From assembly GCA_025928155.1 (NCBI GenBank), contig JAICKC010000001.1:36829-100828 (forward strand): a DNA stretch of 64,000 nt. Reading direction: 5' to 3'. The notes under the pieces were generated by a model, which was not told the origin of the DNA, ran no database searches, and worked only from the letters and a program-made list of their open reading frames with translations. Position 1 is the stretch's first letter, and the number at the start of each line of letters is the position of its first letter. Positions 42,964 to 51,078 of this stretch are shown piece by piece. The DNA is from Candidatus Saccharimonadota bacterium. GTDB taxonomy: Bacteria; Patescibacteriota; Saccharimonadia; Saccharimonadales; UBA4665. Made by a program: the position numbers and the translations under genes.

Positions 42964-42997
42964 ACAAAAGGATGCTCAATCTAGAACGTCCTTTTGT
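42964..42997 (+). terminator. Terminator of the small membrane protein gene
   Basis: 9-bp stem ACAAAAGGA/TCCTTTTGT with a 16-base loop; T-rich. Weaker than the neighbouring hairpins. Confidence 0.6.
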
Positions 42998-43131
42998 ATG
43001 TAATAATTCCTTAGTGCAGCCCATTGACCTATCGTGGAGCATCATAGAACCTAGTCTAATCTTGATGCATAAAAAGCCTATCGACTTTCCTGACTCCACG
43101 GAACAATCACAAAGAGAGTTACAATAAGCCT

Positions 43132-43848
43132 ATGCAATTAGACAAAGTAAAACGCCTACTGGCTATTTACGAGCAAGGCTTAATCCCCACCCTTCATCAG
43201 CATGAGGTTAATCCGGGTTTACCTTTAGATAGTCGCGAAAACTATCTGTACTTTACCCTGCCCGTTTGTATTAATTTTCAGCGCAGTTCACCTGCAATGT
43301 GGGCAAGCGCTCTTAAGACATACGAAGATGAAGCTACGAGGTATGTTTTCTTTCCTGAAGAGTTGGCTATACGGCCAATCGAACAAATTCGTGCCGATCT
43401 GACCAAGCACAAATTAGCACTTCAGCCTAATAAACATGTGCTAATCTGGACGACTATTGCAAAGGCTCTCCATGATTGCTATCGCGATGACCCACGTGAA
43501 GTTATAGCTGAAGCCCAAAACGACGCCGGCCAGCTCATTCGCTTATTGCAGATAACGCATTGCAAGCGATTTCCATATTTAAGTGGTCCGAAACTCTCCA
43601 ACTACTGGCCGTATATTCTGTCCCATTACACTGACGCCGTCTTTACGAATGGGCATGAGATTTCCATTATTCCTGATACGCATGTCATGCAAAGTAGCGA
43701 GCGTTTAGGTTTGACGCTCGCAGGAGCGACGTCTCTGCAGGTAGAGATGGCCTGGCGAGAACTCTTAAAAGATAGCGGTATCAACCCCTCGCAGGTTCAT
43801 CCAGTGCTTTGGAACTGGAGCCGAAATAAATTCCAGCCTACGGTATAA
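43132..43848 (+). CDS. HhH-GPD-like DNA glycosylase, putative
   Basis: 238 residues. Residues 183-210 contain IIPDTHVMQSSERLGL, matching the PVDTHVxRxxxRLG motif with the catalytic Asp of the endonuclease III/MutY/Ogg superfamily. RFPYLSGPKLSNYWPYIL would be the region before it. The usual hairpin (LPGVG) is not obvious, and the Fe-S Cys loop is absent. It is followed one base later by a HAM1-type gene, so a nucleotide-cleaning plus base-removal pair is suggested. Assignment rests on one motif. Confidence 0.5.
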   Translation: MQLDKVKRLLAIYEQGLIPTLHQHEVNPGLPLDSRENYLYFTLPVCINFQRSSPAMWASALKTYEDEATRYVFFPEELAIRPIEQIRADLTKHKLALQPNKHVLIWTTIAKALHDCYRDDPREVIAEAQNDAGQLIRLLQITHCKRFPYLSGPKLSNYWPYILSHYTDAVFTNGHEISIIPDTHVMQSSERLGLTLAGATSLQVEMAWRELLKDSGINPSQVHPVLWNWSRNKFQPTV

Positions 43849-43849
43849 C

Positions 43850-44422
43850 GTGAAGATCATATTCATTACCAGTCACCCGCACAAGGCCAAGGAAATCTCA
43901 CGGCACCTTGGCTACCCTGTGACGCACCAGAGATTGGAATTACCAGAGATTCAATCGCTGGATCCGCATGAAGTAGTACGAGTTAAAGCAAAAGAGGCGT
44001 ACCACTTGCTGAAGCAGCCGGTTTTGGTTGAAGATTTCTCTCTTCGCTTTGAAGCGCTCGGCCAACTGCCGGGGCCGCTTATTAAGTGGTTTTTGCAGGA
44101 GCTGCGAGCAGAGGGACTCTGTCGGCTATTGGATAGCTATCCTTCTCGTGTTGCGTATGCACAGACTTGTTTTGGGTATTGTGACGAACAAGGTGTACAA
44201 ATTTTTGACGGAATCTTGAAAGGCACCATCTCGCATGAGCTGCAGGGAGATGACAATTTCGGCACAGACAACATTTTTGTACCAGCTGGTCAATTTAAGA
44301 CTTGGGGTGACATGAATGAGCAAGAACAAATTACCTATTCAGTTAGGCGAGTTGGGCTTAAAAAGCTCGAGACATTTTTAGTCACTGAGGACTTGAATCC
44401 ATACGGCAGAGGAGAAAATTAA
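43850..44422 (+). CDS. Non-canonical purine NTP pyrophosphatase (HAM1/RdgB family), divergent copy
   Basis: 190 residues. HAM1 features: IIFITSHPHKAKEISRHLG, LPEIQSLDPHEVVRVKAKEA, VLVEDFSLRFEALGQLPG. The substrate loop reads DNFGTDNIFVP where the canonical family (and the copy at 59813) has GGFGFDPIF, so specificity may differ. Hydrolyses dITP/XTP-type nucleotides in the family. GTG start, one base after the upstream stop. Confidence 0.8.
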   Translation: MKIIFITSHPHKAKEISRHLGYPVTHQRLELPEIQSLDPHEVVRVKAKEAYHLLKQPVLVEDFSLRFEALGQLPGPLIKWFLQELRAEGLCRLLDSYPSRVAYAQTCFGYCDEQGVQIFDGILKGTISHELQGDDNFGTDNIFVPAGQFKTWGDMNEQEQITYSVRRVGLKKLETFLVTEDLNPYGRGEN

Positions 44423-44431
44423 TCCAAACAA

Positions 44432-44457
44432 AAAGTGTTCCAAATGTGGAACACTTT
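44432..44457 (+). terminator. Terminator-like hairpin after the HAM1 gene
   Basis: 11-bp stem AAAGTGTTCCA/TGGAACACTTT with 4-base loop. No clear T run, so termination is uncertain. Confidence 0.5.
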
Positions 44458-44467
44458 CATGCCTTGA

Positions 44468-44587
44468 CTCAAATGGCACCAAATTATCCTAAGTCCGATT
44501 GCTCTATATGAGAAACTCGTGGGTTTAGGCTTTGTTAGCTACGATGGCGAGACACATATTATTGAGCTAAGGGAGAAACGAAAATAG
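44468..44587 (+). pseudogene. C-terminal remnant of a lost gene
   Basis: Open 39-codon stretch with a clean end, LYEKLVGLGFVSYDGETHII then ELREKRK and a stop. Looks like the end of a small winged-helix-type protein, but has no start codon. Lies between the HAM1 gene and the MFS-like gene. Confidence 0.35.
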
Positions 44588-44624
44588 GTGTAGACTCTCT
44601 GGGCCTGGTAACTTGGCTACGCCT

Positions 44625-45176
44625 TTAGGTTTTACGGAAGAGTGTCTTGTGTGCAATTAGTGCTGCCACGAGTTGGATGGCCGCCATGGTTACAAAGATG
44701 CCCTTAAACCCAAAGGAACCGATAATAATGCCTCCGATACCCGCACCTATTGCTGCGGCGAACATGTTGCCAGCGTCGAGCCACGACCATTGTTCGCTTT
44801 CTCTGCCTCGGACTTCATTCTTAGCGAACAGTGTCTTGTAAGCCGGCAACGTCACACCAGCTCCTAAGGCATTGAGAAGTAGGACGACTATGAGCGACTT
44901 TTCATTGTGCACAAACAGGAAAGAAATAGCCCCAATGGCATATATGAAATAGCCCAAAACCACCATTCTCCCTTTTCGGCTTCTATTTTCGAGTCTCCCC
45001 ATAACGAGAATAAAGATAGCGGTAGCGAGGGAATATCCACTCCAAATAAGACTAATGATCCTTGGGCTTAGATCAAAGCCATGTGCGTAGATCGCATACA
45101 GTGGGGCAAAGATGTAAAATCCCGCGAGACTAAACAGATTTACGAATAGTAAGTATTTGAGACTTTTTATCTTCAC
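44625..45176 (-). CDS. MFS-type half transporter (about six helices)
   Basis: 183 residues from GTG at 45176, favoured because TATAGT (45186-45191) ends nine bases before it and the frame further upstream is repeat and spacer. Six hydrophobic segments, with FIYAIGAISFLFV and IGAGIGGIIIGSFGF. The motif between helices 2 and 3 (GRLENRSRKGRMVVLG) is the MFS signature. A full MFS protein has 12 helices, so this is either a half transporter working as a dimer or a truncated relic. Ends at 44625. Confidence 0.6.
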   Translation of the reverse strand: MKIKSLKYLLFVNLFSLAGFYIFAPLYAIYAHGFDLSPRIISLIWSGYSLATAIFILVMGRLENRSRKGRMVVLGYFIYAIGAISFLFVHNEKSLIVVLLLNALGAGVTLPAYKTLFAKNEVRGRESEQWSWLDAGNMFAAAIGAGIGGIIIGSFGFKGIFVTMAAIQLVAALIAHKTLFRKT

Positions 45177-45258
45177 TTTAAGAATACTATAGCATCCATG
45201 TCGCCACTCTTTAACGCATGGGAGGACTTGAACTAATGAGAACGGAGGTAGACATGAA

Positions 45259-45294
45259 ACAAAGGTTCCAAGAAAATAAATTCTGAACCTTTGT
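45259..45294. repeat. Hairpin next to repeat copy 4
   Basis: 10-bp stem ACAAAGGTTC/GAACCTTTGT with a 16-base AT-rich loop, similar to those near copies 1 and 3. Confidence 0.5.
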
Positions 45295-45320
45295 ATCTGG
45301 GAAAGTATTGATCTGATCAT

Positions 45321-45390
45321 GGTGCCCTTGAGCAACTTTCTTTCGAACACCTTCTGCAATGCTTGGACTATCTCGTCAAGAGCTTCGATT
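45321..45390 (-). repeat. Dispersed repeat, copy 4
   Basis: Fourth copy, frame reads LDEIVQALQKVFERKLLKGT. It is just downstream of the 45399-46052 gene on the minus strand, like a conserved 3' module. Confidence 0.55.
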
Positions 45391-45398
45391 AGGGGATG

Positions 45399-46052
45399 TC
45401 ATGTGCTGACCGCAATAAACACTACATAGTTTCTAGGTGATTGGTGTATGTATTGGATGGCTTTTGAAAAAGTATAGTGTGACGGTGCCGGCACGAGCGC
45501 CTGGAGATTATACAGCCGTTCAGAGTCGGAGGTTGTCCCGTCGTCACTATCTACAATGACCGATAGTATTTTTCCATTCTTAGTTAAATATGACTGCTCG
45601 CCGAAAAAGGCGGCTGTGAAAAGTCCAAAAGCCTGCGCGCCAGCGTCTTTGGTAGCGCTATCTACATTGACGCCTCCAAAGTTGTCGCTAGCCTTATAGA
45701 CACGAGTAATCTGAGCGCTAGTAAGTGGTGTCCCACTGTATTGCCAACCCTGCGTTACAAGGTTGCGCCCAAACGCTTCAAAGTCCTGTTTGCCGGGAGA
45801 CTGCATGGCTAGCATCACCGTGTACATTTGTCGGCAGTCGGTACCGGGGGTTTTGCATCCTTGGCCAGAGGTAGTGCCTAGAACTTTTCCGTGTAAACCC
45901 TTGACCAACGGCTGAATATCAGAGTTACCGACATGGAGGGTAGTAGTATAGTTTACGGCGATTAGAGTTGCTGCCGTCGACACGGCTATAGCCAGGGCTG
46001 CTATCCCTCCAGTGAGCGCGGGTCTTCTTATTTTTGTCTTTATTATTCTCAT
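45399..46052 (-). CDS. Membrane-anchored hypothetical protein
   Basis: 217 residues. Basic start, one membrane segment (TGGIAALAIAVSTAATLIAVN, about 14-34), then an exported domain with two Cys (GQGCKTPGTDCRQM, probably a disulfide) and QSYLTKNGKILSVIVDSDDGT. No family recognised. Immediately followed by repeat copy 4. Faces an IS30 element. Surface or secreted role is inferred from the anchor. Confidence 0.55.
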   Translation of the reverse strand: MRIIKTKIRRPALTGGIAALAIAVSTAATLIAVNYTTTLHVGNSDIQPLVKGLHGKVLGTTSGQGCKTPGTDCRQMYTVMLAMQSPGKQDFEAFGRNLVTQGWQYSGTPLTSAQITRVYKASDNFGGVNVDSATKDAGAQAFGLFTAAFFGEQSYLTKNGKILSVIVDSDDGTTSDSERLYNLQALVPAPSHYTFSKAIQYIHQSPRNYVVFIAVST

Positions 46053-46153
46053 GACTCTGACTGTACGAGCTTTGGTGATTTAGTCAACAGCTACCCTACA
46101 GGATATTATTAAAAGTGTCGCTGCCTAGAAAAAAATGACTGAATTTCCGGAAT

Positions 46154-47185
46154 ATATTAGGACACCCGTAAGTCCTCGGATACCGTGAGGATATGCCAGA
46201 ACGGAAGAAGTCTGTAGGACTGAGCAATGCTGAGCGAAGCGAAATAGCCATACTAACCAAACGTGGATGTGGAGTCCGGGAGGTTGCTCGGGCTTTGGGG
46301 CGAAGCCCCAATACCGTAAGCTACGAGCTCAAGCAAAACAGCACTGCCGGTACCTACGACCCACTCAAAGCCAAACAGAAGAGCCGTCTCTCTCGTCGTT
46401 CCCGCCGCTACCAACAACACAAGATTGAGCGAGATGTTGCTCTCAAAGCCTGCGTCATTACCGGACTCAAGGCCGGCTGGAACCCGGACGAGATTAGTGG
46501 CACCATGCGCACTACGGGTCAGCCGTTCTACGCCAGTAAGACGGTTATCTACGACTGGTCGTACAGTGCCTACGGTCAACCGTACTGCCAACATCTACCC
46601 TCGCGGCAGTACCGGCCAAAGAAACGGAAGTCAACGCCAACCGAGAGAGTCCTCATTCCTGGCCGCATATCTGTTGAGTTGCGCCCGCAGGGCGCCACCA
46701 ACCGAACCCGGTATGGCCACTGGGAAGGAGATACGGTCGTCAGCGGCAAGAAGACCGGCAGCAAAGCAGCGCTGGCCGTGTTTGCGGAACGCAGAACAAG
46801 GCTTGTTGCCGCCACACTTATTCCGAATCTCAAACCAGAGTCATTTACTGTCGCCGCGATTTGCCAACTGGCCGGCAAGAAAGCCCTGACGCTCACGCTC
46901 GACAATGGCATTGAAAACCGAGCACATGCTGACATTACCCGAAGTACCGGCGCACGGACTTTCTTCTGCGACCCATGCAGTTCGTGGCAGAAAGGCAGTG
47001 TCGAGCACGCCAACAAGTTGTTGAGACAATACTTGCCCAAGGGTTGCGATCTGAGTCAGTTTGACCAGGGTTTTGTTGACACGGTCGTTGACCGTCTCAA
47101 CAAAAAGCCCAGGAAAATCCTGGGCTACAAAAGTGCATTACAATTAGCGGAAGAGAAAGGATTATCTGAGAGGGTGTCCTAATAT
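46154..47185 (+). mobile_element. IS30-family insertion sequence, intact
   Basis: 1032 bp bounded by 14-base inverted repeats ATATTAGGACACCC (46154-46167) and GGGTGTCCTAATAT (47172-47185). Holds one transposase gene whose stop lies inside the right repeat. A clear target duplication is not visible. The only complete element in this window. Confidence 0.85.
46193..47182 (+). CDS. IS30-family transposase
   Basis: 329 residues. N-terminal helix-turn-helix (SNAERSEIAILTKRGCGVRE, LGRSPNTVSYEL) and a DDE catalytic core: Asp in GHWEGDTVV (about 180), Asp in LTLDNGIE (about 240), Glu in QKGSVEHANKLLRQYLPKG. No disruption, so the element may still move. GAGG lies five bases before the ATG. Confidence 0.95.
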   Translation: MPERKKSVGLSNAERSEIAILTKRGCGVREVARALGRSPNTVSYELKQNSTAGTYDPLKAKQKSRLSRRSRRYQQHKIERDVALKACVITGLKAGWNPDEISGTMRTTGQPFYASKTVIYDWSYSAYGQPYCQHLPSRQYRPKKRKSTPTERVLIPGRISVELRPQGATNRTRYGHWEGDTVVSGKKTGSKAALAVFAERRTRLVAATLIPNLKPESFTVAAICQLAGKKALTLTLDNGIENRAHADITRSTGARTFFCDPCSSWQKGSVEHANKLLRQYLPKGCDLSQFDQGFVDTVVDRLNKKPRKILGYKSALQLAEEKGLSERVS

Positions 47186-47207
47186 TGGGCGGAATGTAGG
47201 TGAAAAT

Positions 47208-47235
47208 AAAATAGAGTATTGATATACTCTATTTT
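47208..47235 (-). terminator. Terminator of tRNA-Leu(CAG)
   Basis: 12-bp AT-rich stem AAAATAGAGTAT/ATACTCTATTTT with 4-base loop, just after the 3' end of the tRNA gene on the minus strand. Confidence 0.7.
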
Positions 47236-47249
47236 GCTTATGGTCAAAT

Positions 47250-47337
47250 TGGTGCGGACGAGAGGACTTGAACCTCCACGAGTGTTAAGCTCACTAGTAC
47301 CTGAAACTAGCGCGTCTACCAATTCCGCCACGTCCGC
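47250..47337 (-). tRNA. tRNA-Leu (anticodon CAG)
   Basis: 88 bases, CCA encoded (47250-47252). Acceptor GCGGACG/CGTCCGC, anticodon stem CTAGT/ACTAG with loop TTCAGGT, long variable arm, T-loop GTTCAAG. Shares most of its sequence and its 3' flank with the tRNA-Leu(GAG) gene. Confidence 0.97.
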
Positions 47338-47358
47338 ACGTGGGTAGATAACGGCCCT

Positions 47359-47387
47359 ATCTTAGCTGTTTTTGGGGAAAATCGCAA
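47359..47387 (-). promoter_or_regulatory. Promoter of tRNA-Leu(CAG)
   Basis: TTGCGA (47382-47387) and TAAGAT (47359-47364), 17-base spacer with CCAAAAACAG as in the tRNA-Val promoter. Confidence 0.6.
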
Positions 47388-47396
47388 GAGGTGCGG

Positions 47397-49235
47397 CTAG
47401 TTGTCTGTAGCTTTGACCGTGCGGATTTGCCAGTTGGCGACTGAGCTGTAGCGGTCGGCGTCGGTATTGAGGGTATGCTCAGTCATGCCGTATACCGTGC
47501 CGTGGGTGATGTACAAAATGCGTGGTTGGTAGAGTCCGAGTGCTGGTGCGTCGGTCTGCCAAGCCTGCAGGAACGGTTGGTATTTTATAACACGCAAGCT
47601 TGGATCGAGCCGGGTACGGCCAGCTTCAAGCGAGGCATCAGCAGTACTGTTTTTATACTCCGAAAAGTTGAGCTGCGAGTTGCTGCGGATGTCGGCCTGG
47701 CTGCTATCCCAATATGGGAATACGTCGGGGTCTGGACCGATGGAGATGCCGTACAGTAGGGCGTCGTAGGTGTGGAAGGCCAAAGTACTCTGGAAATCAG
47801 TGGTAGATTGCAGTACTGGCACTGCTTTTACTCCAAGTGCCGACCAGTCGCGTGCCAATAGACGTGTGGTGCGGGTATTTTCGGGCGTATCCTGGGCGTA
47901 AAGATTAAACGTTAGCAGTTGGCCATCTTTGCTACGTCGGCCATCGGCACCGCGGGGCCAGCCGGCGTCATCCAACAGCGTATTGGCGGCAGCAGGATTG
48001 TAGCCGGCTTGCTGGTATTTCGGGTCGTAGCCTAGCTGACCGACTAGAAGCGGCTCGCGTACTGGACGCGTGGCGTAGTCCAGCTGATCCAAGATGGCAG
48101 TAGTGTTCGTGCCCTGTACTAGCGCTTGGCGAACTTTGACATCGCTCAACACGCCGGTTGACGTTTTAAAGAAAGTCATTGTGGCGGCGGTGGAACTAAA
48201 GCTGGTTGTGACGGCATCGCGGTCTTTGGCTATGACATCCGGTACGCTGTTTAGACCCGCCATAGCGATAATATCGCGATGTTGGAAGGCGCTGACCATG
48301 TTGTCGCTACTGCCAAAGACGTGCAGTACGAAGCCACTTAACTTGGGCTTGCCGCCGGCGTAGTTATCGAACGGTTTGAGGGCGACGAGGCTGAGCGATT
48401 TGCTTGGGTCGGTGCCCGGACTGGTCTGTATGGCTTGCCAAGCAAACGGGCCGGCACCAATTGGATTGGTGCTGTTAAAGCTGTTCCCGCGCAATTGCGC
48501 AGGCGGTACGTTCTTGAGGAGGTGTTCGGGCAGTATGCCACCCACTAAGCTATACGGGAAGGCGGCGAAGCCGTTGGGCAAGTCAAAGTGGACGGTCAGT
48601 AGGTCTGGTGCGGTTATGGCGATATTTTGCCAGCTTTGCGCAAATGGCGAACCGACGTCGGGGTTTTGTACCAGGTGGTAGGTAAACACTACGTCGTTAG
48701 CCGTCAGAGGCTTGCCGTCCTGCCAAGTCAGTCCAGGGCGTAGTTTGAATACATAGTGATGACCAGTGGTATCGGCGGTATAACTGGCGGCGAGGTCGGG
48801 CACGAGCTGGTTCTGACCGTTATATTTGAGCAATCCGGCAAAAACCAGCCGCGACACGGCTTGGTCGGCCGGGCCGGTGGCAAAAATCGGGTTGGCGTTA
48901 GTGTAGGTACCAACGATACCTTCATCGTAGATGCCGCCGGGAGCTGGCCGAGTAGTCTGATAGTAAGCGCTTAGACTGAGCGTCTGGGTGATGGTGCATA
49001 TGACGACCAGCGCCGCTAGGCCCAGCCAGCCAAGCACAAAGCGCCGAACCCGCAACAGCCGGTCAAATCGACCGATCAGATTGTAGTCAAACTGCTTTTC
49101 AGCCGTCTGGGCAGCTGCCTCGACTTGCCGCTGACGCCGGCGTATCAAGCGCCGGAGACGCAGCTGGGTAGTTCGGTTGACGAGCGCCATGTGCCCCTTG
49201 AGGAGTCCCCTTAACGTTTTAGCGGATAATGCCAA
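47397..49235 (-). CDS. Membrane-anchored peptide-type substrate-binding protein (SBP_bac_5)
   Basis: 612 residues. Unlike classic exported binding proteins, it has a basic cytoplasmic N-terminus of about 65 residues (LRLRRLIRRRQRQVEAAA) and a signal-anchor helix (FVLGWLGLAALVVICTITQTL). Family 5 domain follows: IVGTYTNANPIFATGPAD, LVPDLAASYTADTTGHHYVF, FKLRPGLTWQDGKPLTANDV, and a late SALGVKAVPVLQ. No permease or ATPase nearby. It may deliver peptides to a transporter elsewhere, or act as a sensor. Overlaps secG by 17 bases. Confidence 0.85.
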   Translation of the reverse strand: MALSAKTLRGLLKGHMALVNRTTQLRLRRLIRRRQRQVEAAAQTAEKQFDYNLIGRFDRLLRVRRFVLGWLGLAALVVICTITQTLSLSAYYQTTRPAPGGIYDEGIVGTYTNANPIFATGPADQAVSRLVFAGLLKYNGQNQLVPDLAASYTADTTGHHYVFKLRPGLTWQDGKPLTANDVVFTYHLVQNPDVGSPFAQSWQNIAITAPDLLTVHFDLPNGFAAFPYSLVGGILPEHLLKNVPPAQLRGNSFNSTNPIGAGPFAWQAIQTSPGTDPSKSLSLVALKPFDNYAGGKPKLSGFVLHVFGSSDNMVSAFQHRDIIAMAGLNSVPDVIAKDRDAVTTSFSSTAATMTFFKTSTGVLSDVKVRQALVQGTNTTAILDQLDYATRPVREPLLVGQLGYDPKYQQAGYNPAAANTLLDDAGWPRGADGRRSKDGQLLTFNLYAQDTPENTRTTRLLARDWSALGVKAVPVLQSTTDFQSTLAFHTYDALLYGISIGPDPDVFPYWDSSQADIRSNSQLNFSEYKNSTADASLEAGRTRLDPSLRVIKYQPFLQAWQTDAPALGLYQPRILYITHGTVYGMTEHTLNTDADRYSSVANWQIRTVKATDN

Positions 49236-49431
49236 GCAAAATTGACATCACGAAAACAATCGCCGTAATAATCGTGAGTTGGTAAATGGTCTTGTCGGTG
49301 CCGCGCCGCTCGGTGTTGACTTCACCACTGCTGCCGAGGCCTGCCCCTAACGAAGCACCCCGTGTCTGTACCAGAATCAAGAGCGCCATAAGCAGCATGG
49401 ACGCGAGTGTCACGTAGTTGTAAATACTCAT
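49219..49431 (-). CDS. secG: Preprotein translocase subunit SecG
   Basis: 70 residues, two membrane segments. Start YNYVTLASMLLMALLILVQ then GASLGAGLGSSGEVNTERRG (the conserved SecG loop) and a second helix. ATG overlaps the stop of the gene upstream. Part of SecYEG. Confidence 0.9.
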   Translation of the reverse strand: MSIYNYVTLASMLLMALLILVQTRGASLGAGLGSSGEVNTERRGTDKTIYQLTIITAIVFVMSILLGIIR

Positions 49432-49808
49432 CGTTCTTCTAGTATAGCCGTCACGAGGTAATTTACCAAACCGATGATAACACCGGTAAGGATAGCAACG
49501 CCGAAACTGCTGATTTGCAGTCCGGAGTATAGTTTACTTACCAAGTAAACCGTCACCCCGTTGATGACGAGCATGAAAAGTCCGAGGGTGATAAGGATGG
49601 CTGGCAGGCTTATCAGTACCAGAAGGGGTTTAATAATAGCATTCAGTGCAGCTAGGATGAGCCCGGCAATTATCACTGTGGCTATTTGGTTGCCGTGGTA
49701 CGACACACTATTGCTCAATAGTCCGGCAGCAATCCACAGCCCCAGCGTACAGACAAACCAGCGCAGCAGGAATCTGTAGATAAACCCGTGATGTATTGAC
49801 CTCGCCAT
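49428..49808 (-). CDS. Phage holin family 4-like membrane protein (YvlD type)
   Basis: 126 residues, four hydrophobic segments. Family features are NAIIKPLLVLISLPAILITLG and NGVTVYLVSKL. In Bacillus, YvlD-type proteins are linked to envelope stress. Four-base overlap with secG, so co-expressed. Confidence 0.85.
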   Translation of the reverse strand: MARSIHHGFIYRFLLRWFVCTLGLWIAAGLLSNSVSYHGNQIATVIIAGLILAALNAIIKPLLVLISLPAILITLGLFMLVINGVTVYLVSKLYSGLQISSFGVAILTGVIIGLVNYLVTAILEER

Positions 49809-49820
49809 AATGCTTGAGCT

Positions 49821-51050
49821 TTATTGTACCGGCGTGAGTTCGCGCAGGCAAGCCCGGCTCAGCACTTCGCAGCCGGCCTCGGTAATGAGTATGTCTTCTT
49901 CTAACCGTACACCGATTCCTTTTTCAGGCAGATATATACCGGGCTCTATGGTCAGGACCATACCGGCTTTTAGAGGTTGTCGGGTATCGCCGACGTCGTG
50001 TACGTCCAGGCCAAGATAGTGTGGCGCGTGCGGGTAGTACTGGCCGATGCCTGCCTTGTCGTCGGCTCGTTCAATCAGCCCGAGCTCTTTTAGCTTGGTG
50101 CCGACGAAAGCGCGGACGTTTTGCTCGCAGTCGTAGAAACTCGGGCCTGGTTTTAATTGATCGAGCCCGTACTGTACCGCTTCGTTTACTGCATCGAAAA
50201 CGGCTGCCTGGAGCTTAGACGGCTTGCCGAACGACCAGGTACGAGTGATGTCCGCGGCATAGTTGCTGACCGTTGCACCCACGTCGGTGAGTACAAGACT
50301 AGTCGTCTCTAAACGAGCGTTGTTCTCCAAATAGTGCAGCGTACAGGCGTTTTGACCACTGGCGACGATAGGGCTATAGGCGTGACCAGCTGCGCCTTGC
50401 CGGCGAAAGCCGCAGGTAATGTCGGCTTCAAGCTCGTATTCGTGAGCATAGGAGCTGCACTGCACCTCATTCAGCGTAGCGCAGGTAATGTCGACTGCCC
50501 GGCGGATAGTGGCGATTTCCGGAGCCTGTTTTACGACACGGAGTTCCGCGAGCTGGGGCCGTATATCGGTTAGCTGTAGACCCGGCACGGCACGCTTCAT
50601 CTGACGGATAATGCGGGCCCGCGCCGGATTGGTGTACATATTGTAGTGTGTAATGTATGCCGGGTTTGCGGCTTGGATGCAAACTTTGCGGCTTTTCTGT
50701 AGTTCGCTTTTTAACCGGGACCACCCCTCAGCGGCGCTTAATACTGTGTCAACGCCGGACTGTTTTTTGATGCTGTCCGGCGCGGTCATGCCAGCAAATA
50801 GTTCCATGGTCTGGCTGCGCGCAGGGGCTATGACATAGGCTGTGGTCGGGCCGATGACCAAGGTGTAGTCGGGTAGGTCGATGCCGCACAGGTACCAAAA
50901 TCCGGAATCCTGGCGGAATGGGAGCGGATTGTCGCTCGTGGCTTGGAGTTCTCCATTGGCGGTAACCACAATTGGCGTGTCGCTCCCGATTTTTTCACGT
51001 AGTCGTGCACGGTTGCCGGCAAAAAATCCGGCCTCAAAAAAATTTTGCAT
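49821..51050 (-). CDS. Xaa-Pro aminopeptidase (M24B)
   Basis: 409 residues. N-terminal creatinase-like domain (about 1-170) and a pita-bread catalytic domain with metal ligands visible: LVLTDVGATVSNYAADITRT (two Asp), HAPHYLGLDVHDVGD (His), VLTIEPGIYL (Glu), GVRLEEDILI (Glu). Removes N-terminal residues preceding Pro. Metal site is complete. Start of a unit toward the SecG and holin-like genes (12-base gap). Confidence 0.9.
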   Translation of the reverse strand: MQNFFEAGFFAGNRARLREKIGSDTPIVVTANGELQATSDNPLPFRQDSGFWYLCGIDLPDYTLVIGPTTAYVIAPARSQTMELFAGMTAPDSIKKQSGVDTVLSAAEGWSRLKSELQKSRKVCIQAANPAYITHYNMYTNPARARIIRQMKRAVPGLQLTDIRPQLAELRVVKQAPEIATIRRAVDITCATLNEVQCSSYAHEYELEADITCGFRRQGAAGHAYSPIVASGQNACTLHYLENNARLETTSLVLTDVGATVSNYAADITRTWSFGKPSKLQAAVFDAVNEAVQYGLDQLKPGPSFYDCEQNVRAFVGTKLKELGLIERADDKAGIGQYYPHAPHYLGLDVHDVGDTRQPLKAGMVLTIEPGIYLPEKGIGVRLEEDILITEAGCEVLSRACLRELTPVQ

Positions 51051-51078
51051 GTGTAGTCAAGTATAGCAAATAGCAGGA

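Noticed and set aside
44625..45359. Longer MFS reading frame starting MQKVFERK at 45359
   Set aside because: The first 60 codons cover repeat copy 4, its hairpin and a promoter-like TATAGT; the GTG at 45176 fits better.
31943..45390. CRISPR array
   Set aside because: Repeats are four, widely spaced and different in length, with no regular spacer pattern or cas genes.
49428..49808. Phage holin as sign of a prophage
   Set aside because: Family 4-type holin-like proteins of this kind are chromosomal membrane proteins; neighbours are secG and a peptidase.
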